Source of the DNA: Nymphaea colorata
Lineage: Eukaryota; Streptophyta; Magnoliopsida; Nymphaeales; Nymphaeaceae
Direction of reading: 5' to 3'
Length of the DNA stretch: 64,000 nt
NCBI RefSeq assembly: GCF_008831285.2
Contig: NC_045146.1
Location: 6,952,972-7,016,971 of the forward strand
The notes below the pieces were generated by a model. That model was given only the letters and a program-made list of their open reading frames with translations. It ran no database searches and was not told the DNA's origin. Position 1 is the stretch's first letter; each line of letters starts with the position of its first letter. Shown here one piece after another: positions 60,585 through 64,000 of the stretch. Position numbers and translations under genes: made by a program.

Positions 60585-62234
60585 ATGGACCATCTAGCAT
60601 TCTTATATCCAACCTTTTCAATTGGACTACTGAAGCAGAGTCACCACCCCATCCTTCTATCCACCATTACTTTTGCAACTTTGTCCTTTTCACAGAAAAA
60701 GGAGTGTCATGTACAACACTCCTATGGCAGAAAATATAATCATGTTAATCTCCAGGAGAACTGCCTCTCTATCCTAAAGAATTGCCGCCTTCTCCCCCAA
60801 GTCCTCCAAGTCCATGCCCATGCGCTCCGAACTAGTCTTTTCCAGCTGCCCATAATTCAGATCAGCCTGCTTTCTATCGCTACCAGAAAAATGAAGGATA
60901 TTGACATGAACTATTTAAGCTTGGTCTTCAAGCAAATTGATAAACCCACCAATTCCATGTATAATTTGATGATCAGAGGGTATGCCAACGGCAATGTTCC
61001 TGGAAAGGCCATCTTCTTCTATAGGCAGATGAGAAGGCGTGAAGTCCATCCTGATGCATTTGCATCATCTTTTGTTCTCAAGTCATGTAGCAGGATCTCA
61101 GCCTTGTTTGAAGGGCAGCAGATCCATGCTGGCATTGTGAAGGATGGCTATGAGCCAGATGGCCTTCTGATGACCACATTGATGGATTTGTATGGGAGGT
61201 GCAGGCTTGGGGATGATGCACATCAGTTGTTCGATGAAATGCCTAACAGAGATGTTGTTTCGTGGAATGTCCTAATCTCTTGTTTCTTGCAGAACAAATG
61301 CACTCGTGATGCACTAGGTCTGTTTTTAAGGATGATGAGTTTTGATGATGTGTCACAGAGACCAGATCATGTGACTTGCTTACTCACTCTATCTGCTTGT
61401 GCTAATTTAGGAGCGCTGGATGTTGGTGAGAGTGTGCGGAGATATGCTGAGGATTGTGGGTTTGATGATGCATTGAACATCAAGAATTCTTTGATAGACA
61501 TGTATGCGAAATGTGGATGCCTGGACAAGGCTCTGGAGTTATTTGATAAAACAATTGGGAGAAACGTTGTCACTTGGACCACTATGATTTCAGCTCTTGC
61601 AATGCATGGACAAGGGAGGCTTGCAATTGAAGCATTTCAAGCAATGGGAAGATCAGGGATTCAGCCAGATGTTCAGACGTTCACTGCTGTGTTATCTGCC
61701 TGTAGTCATGCTGGATTGGTGGATGCAGGTCGCAAGTATTTTGATATGATGGTAGACTTTGGTATTAAGCCAACCATTCATCATTATGGATGCATGGTTG
61801 ATCTTCTTGGTCGAGCAGGCTTGTTGGAAGATGCCTATGGCATGATTATGTCAATGGATGCTGAACCTGATCAAATGATTTGGAGAACCTTGCTTGGTGC
61901 TTGCAGGATCCATGGAAATGTGAGTCTAGGTCAGCAGGTTATCACCCACTTGATCAATATGAAGGCCTATCAAGCAGGGGACTATGTCCTATTATCAAAT
62001 ATACATGCTGCACGTGGTAATTGGGATGGTGTAGCCCAGTTGAGGAGAGTAATGAAGGATGAAGCAATCATGACGACACCAGGATGCAGCACAATTCAGT
62101 TGAATGGAAAATTTCATGACTTTGTTGTTGATGATGACTCACATATTCAGACAAAGGAGATCTTTGCTGTGTTGGATGAATTACAGATGCATTTGAAAAG
62201 TGCTGGTTATGTTGCTAGTTCAGCAGCCAAATAG
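60585..62234 (+). CDS. pentatricopeptide repeat protein, PLS class with E/E+ C-terminus
   Basis: An intact intronless ORF of 549 codons starts at the ATG at 60585. PPR proteins of this class bind organelle transcripts and act in RNA editing or processing. About ten PPR motifs run from residue 60 to 440 (for example MYNLMIRGYANGNVPGKAI, SSFVLKSCSRISALFEGQQI, SWNVLISCFLQNKCTRDALG, IKNSLIDMYAKCGCLDKAL, TWTTMISALAMHGQGRLAI, FTAVLSACSHAGLVDAGRKY, HYGCMVDLLGRAGLLEDAY). The E and E+ motifs follow (WRTLLGACRIHGNV, DYVLLSNIHAARGNWD, PGCSTIQLNGKFHDFVVDD). It stops after SAGYV, so no DYW domain is present. A mitochondrial or plastid target is expected for the family; I cannot choose between them. No editing site can be named. 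Confidence 0.95.
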   Translation: MDHLAFLYPTFSIGLLKQSHHPILLSTITFATLSFSQKKECHVQHSYGRKYNHVNLQENCLSILKNCRLLPQVLQVHAHALRTSLFQLPIIQISLLSIATRKMKDIDMNYLSLVFKQIDKPTNSMYNLMIRGYANGNVPGKAIFFYRQMRRREVHPDAFASSFVLKSCSRISALFEGQQIHAGIVKDGYEPDGLLMTTLMDLYGRCRLGDDAHQLFDEMPNRDVVSWNVLISCFLQNKCTRDALGLFLRMMSFDDVSQRPDHVTCLLTLSACANLGALDVGESVRRYAEDCGFDDALNIKNSLIDMYAKCGCLDKALELFDKTIGRNVVTWTTMISALAMHGQGRLAIEAFQAMGRSGIQPDVQTFTAVLSACSHAGLVDAGRKYFDMMVDFGIKPTIHHYGCMVDLLGRAGLLEDAYGMIMSMDAEPDQMIWRTLLGACRIHGNVSLGQQVITHLINMKAYQAGDYVLLSNIHAARGNWDGVAQLRRVMKDEAIMTTPGCSTIQLNGKFHDFVVDDDSHIQTKEIFAVLDELQMHLKSAGYVASSAAK

Positions 62235-63287
62235 ATATGCTGAAGCCAGAATTGAAGGCAAACTTTAAAATGGGTACATTATTTGTGCATATGCAGAGAA
62301 CAGTTGCTTCAATCTGACAAATGTGGGGGAAGTTGTTGATTGTTGGAAGGCAACACAGAAAGAGCTTTTCTTTTCAAGGGAATTATACACTCCAGTTCTG
62401 GAGTAGCAGTCACCTTTCCTATGCTTTCCCATTCCAAAGTGTCTTATTTGCAGTGGGTGAGTATAACCATTCCTCCATTTTGTGTGGTTCCTTCTCTAGT
62501 GACATAAATGTTCTAGCATTTTGTGGATGTACACATTTTCTTTCTGCATTCACCTTCATCATGAAGTGGTTTTCAAGCTTGCATATGATAGTCACTTGAG
62601 GTAGAAATTCCATAGTTCTCTACATGAATTTATTGTTCTTAAGAGGGGGACGATATTATACCATGTCACGTTGAATGGTGCAAAGTGCAGGTGTGGGTGT
62701 CGATGCAGGTGCTGGTGTGTTAATTCTCAAAAAATTAGAGTACTATTTTGGCACGCATGCATGCACTCCCCACCCCCCACACATATATATAAAAAATGTA
62801 AGCACCAGCCACCACTATCTATTTTGTGGTTATCCAACTGTTTGGTGCCGGCTCAAATGATAAGATGATCCTTTTCTGAACTAAAGCGCCTCCTTCACTT
62901 GAAGAGAGCTTTTCCTCCTTATAATTTTCCTTCTCTTCTCTAACCCAGAAACCCTCATATCCCTCTGTCTCTGTTGCCTACTCTCTCCCTGTGCATACCA
63001 TCTCTGTCTGCAGAGAGTGGCACACCCTACCAATCGCCAGAGCTGCCCATCATCACTTCTAGGTCTCCTATTCCCTTTCCCCACTGCCAGAGCTGCTGAT
63101 GTGCCCTGCCAGTAAGAGCATCTCTCTTCCCCCCCATCCTTCAAGCTCATCAGTGTAGCACAAAGATGGTTCAGGATTTCTTGGAGATCTGAATCTCATT
63201 TTGCAGTTCTGAGGCTTCTGCTTATGGGCTAGCCATCTTATGTCCACAGTGTGCATTTGCATGGAGCACCCTGTGATGCAAATGGCA
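62235..63287. other. 3' flank of the PPR gene
   Basis: 3' untranslated or intergenic DNA. No second gene is recognised. Confidence 0.4.
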
Positions 63288-63529
63288 TGGGCACTTAAAC
63301 AGGTGTTTTCTTTTTGCTTTCAAACTGTTAGAGTGTGTGTGTGTGTGTTCTTTTTCATGATGTATTTTTTTATTTCTTTCCTAGATGAGGAAACAGGCAC
63401 ATTGATGATGGGCACTTGCACAGGTGTCTTCCTTTTGCTCTTAAACTGTGAATATTTTTTTCTTTTTCTTTTTTCCCTGAAGTGATCTTTTATTTCTTTT
63501 CTAGATAAGGAAACAGGCACATTGATAAA
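63288..63529 (+). repeat. 121-bp tandem duplication
   Basis: Unit 1 (63288-63408) and unit 2 (63409-63529) share TGGGCACTT, ACAGGTGT, CTTTTTGCT, CAAACTGT near the start and TTTTATTTCTTT, CTAGAT, AGGAAACAGGCACATTGAT at the end, in the same order. Divergence is about 15 percent. Confidence 0.75.
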
Positions 63530-64000
63530 CTGATAGAAGTGGAAGCAAACAAATAGTGAGATTACTTGAAGCAGCCAAGATTTTGCAGTCATTGCAATTT
63601 CTATACTGCTGGAAAGAAGTCCAAGGTAAACACAATAATTGTATTTCTTCAGTGAAGCTCTTAAAATGGTCAATTTAGGCCAACAATGAATACTGCATCA
63701 TTCTACGTCAATCCATCAGAACTGGGATGTTCTTATAATACTTTGAAAACTATATCTACTGGATATTGAATGCCTCATACAGGTTCATACTTTGAACAAC
63801 AGCCTCATAGATCTCAAAGCCAGATCAAATTAGTTGATATTTTCACATTGTGTCAAGCCCAATTGTATCTCCAGTCTGCGCATGCTCAGCTTCTCCTGTT
63901 GAATTGTTCTGAAGACATTAGAAAACCTACTTAGATTGGGAGTCCTTGTCAAATTTAGCGTTTCTGATGATCTGTAGAGGTTTTTAAAGGTAGTCACCTT
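63530..64000. other. intergenic, no supported gene
   Basis: Nothing recognised up to the window edge. Confidence 0.4.

Noticed and set aside
62881-63262. Minus-strand ORFs downstream of the PPR gene
   Set aside because: They show no recognisable motif and overlap pyrimidine-rich DNA.

Overview
The window is nuclear DNA of a flowering plant, in a low-gene-density and transposon-rich part of the genome. The evidence is a plant-type PPR gene, relics of plant gene families (an RNA-dependent RNA polymerase of the RDR6 type, ERF/AP2, Dof, sucrose synthase, a senescence/ERD7 protein, a GID4-like protein), chromodomain Ty3/gypsy and Ty1/copia LTR retrotransposons with plant-type primer-binding sites, GT-AG introns and long (AT)n arrays. 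I cannot name the species.

Layout. 1-2900: 3' part of a decayed chromodomain gypsy element, with its 3' LTR at 2927-3322. 3323-4629: a composite region whose last bases resemble a gypsy LTR end, followed directly by a tRNA-Met primer-binding site and a decayed copia element (4632-7566) that lacks its reverse transcriptase and is followed by a 3' LTR of unrelated sequence. 8-17 kb: mostly AT-rich intergenic DNA with a MITE, a 129-bp (AT)n tract, a two-exon GID4-like fragment (12752-13104), a perfect 19-bp hairpin and a truncated ERD7-like fragment. 17.8-20.8 kb: a second copia element on the minus strand. 24.5-25.1 kb: an LTR-like minus-strand promoter with U3 subrepeats. 26.2-28.2 kb: minus-strand relics of a Pol theta-type helicase exon and of RPA70. 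33.8-34.3 kb: an in-frame ERF/Dof chimera. 35.1-38.0 kb: an RDR6-like locus with at least three frame breaks. 40.0-41.1 kb: a GC-rich element split by a foreign insert. 46-54 kb: fragments of lipid phosphate phosphatase, CLC channel and sucrose synthase genes, plus a 1.17-kb hAT-like element that carries a piece of a ribosomal protein S15 gene. 60585-62234: the only clearly intact gene, an intronless PPR gene.

The genes do not form a functional unit. The main picture is gene decay and gene-fragment shuffling by transposons. Premature stops in unrelated relics are nearly all explained by C:G to T:A transitions, as expected for decay in heavily methylated DNA. The observations I would check first are the hAT element with the captured RPS15 exons, the ERF/Dof chimera, the RDR6-like relic, and the copia body joined to a gypsy-like LTR end.
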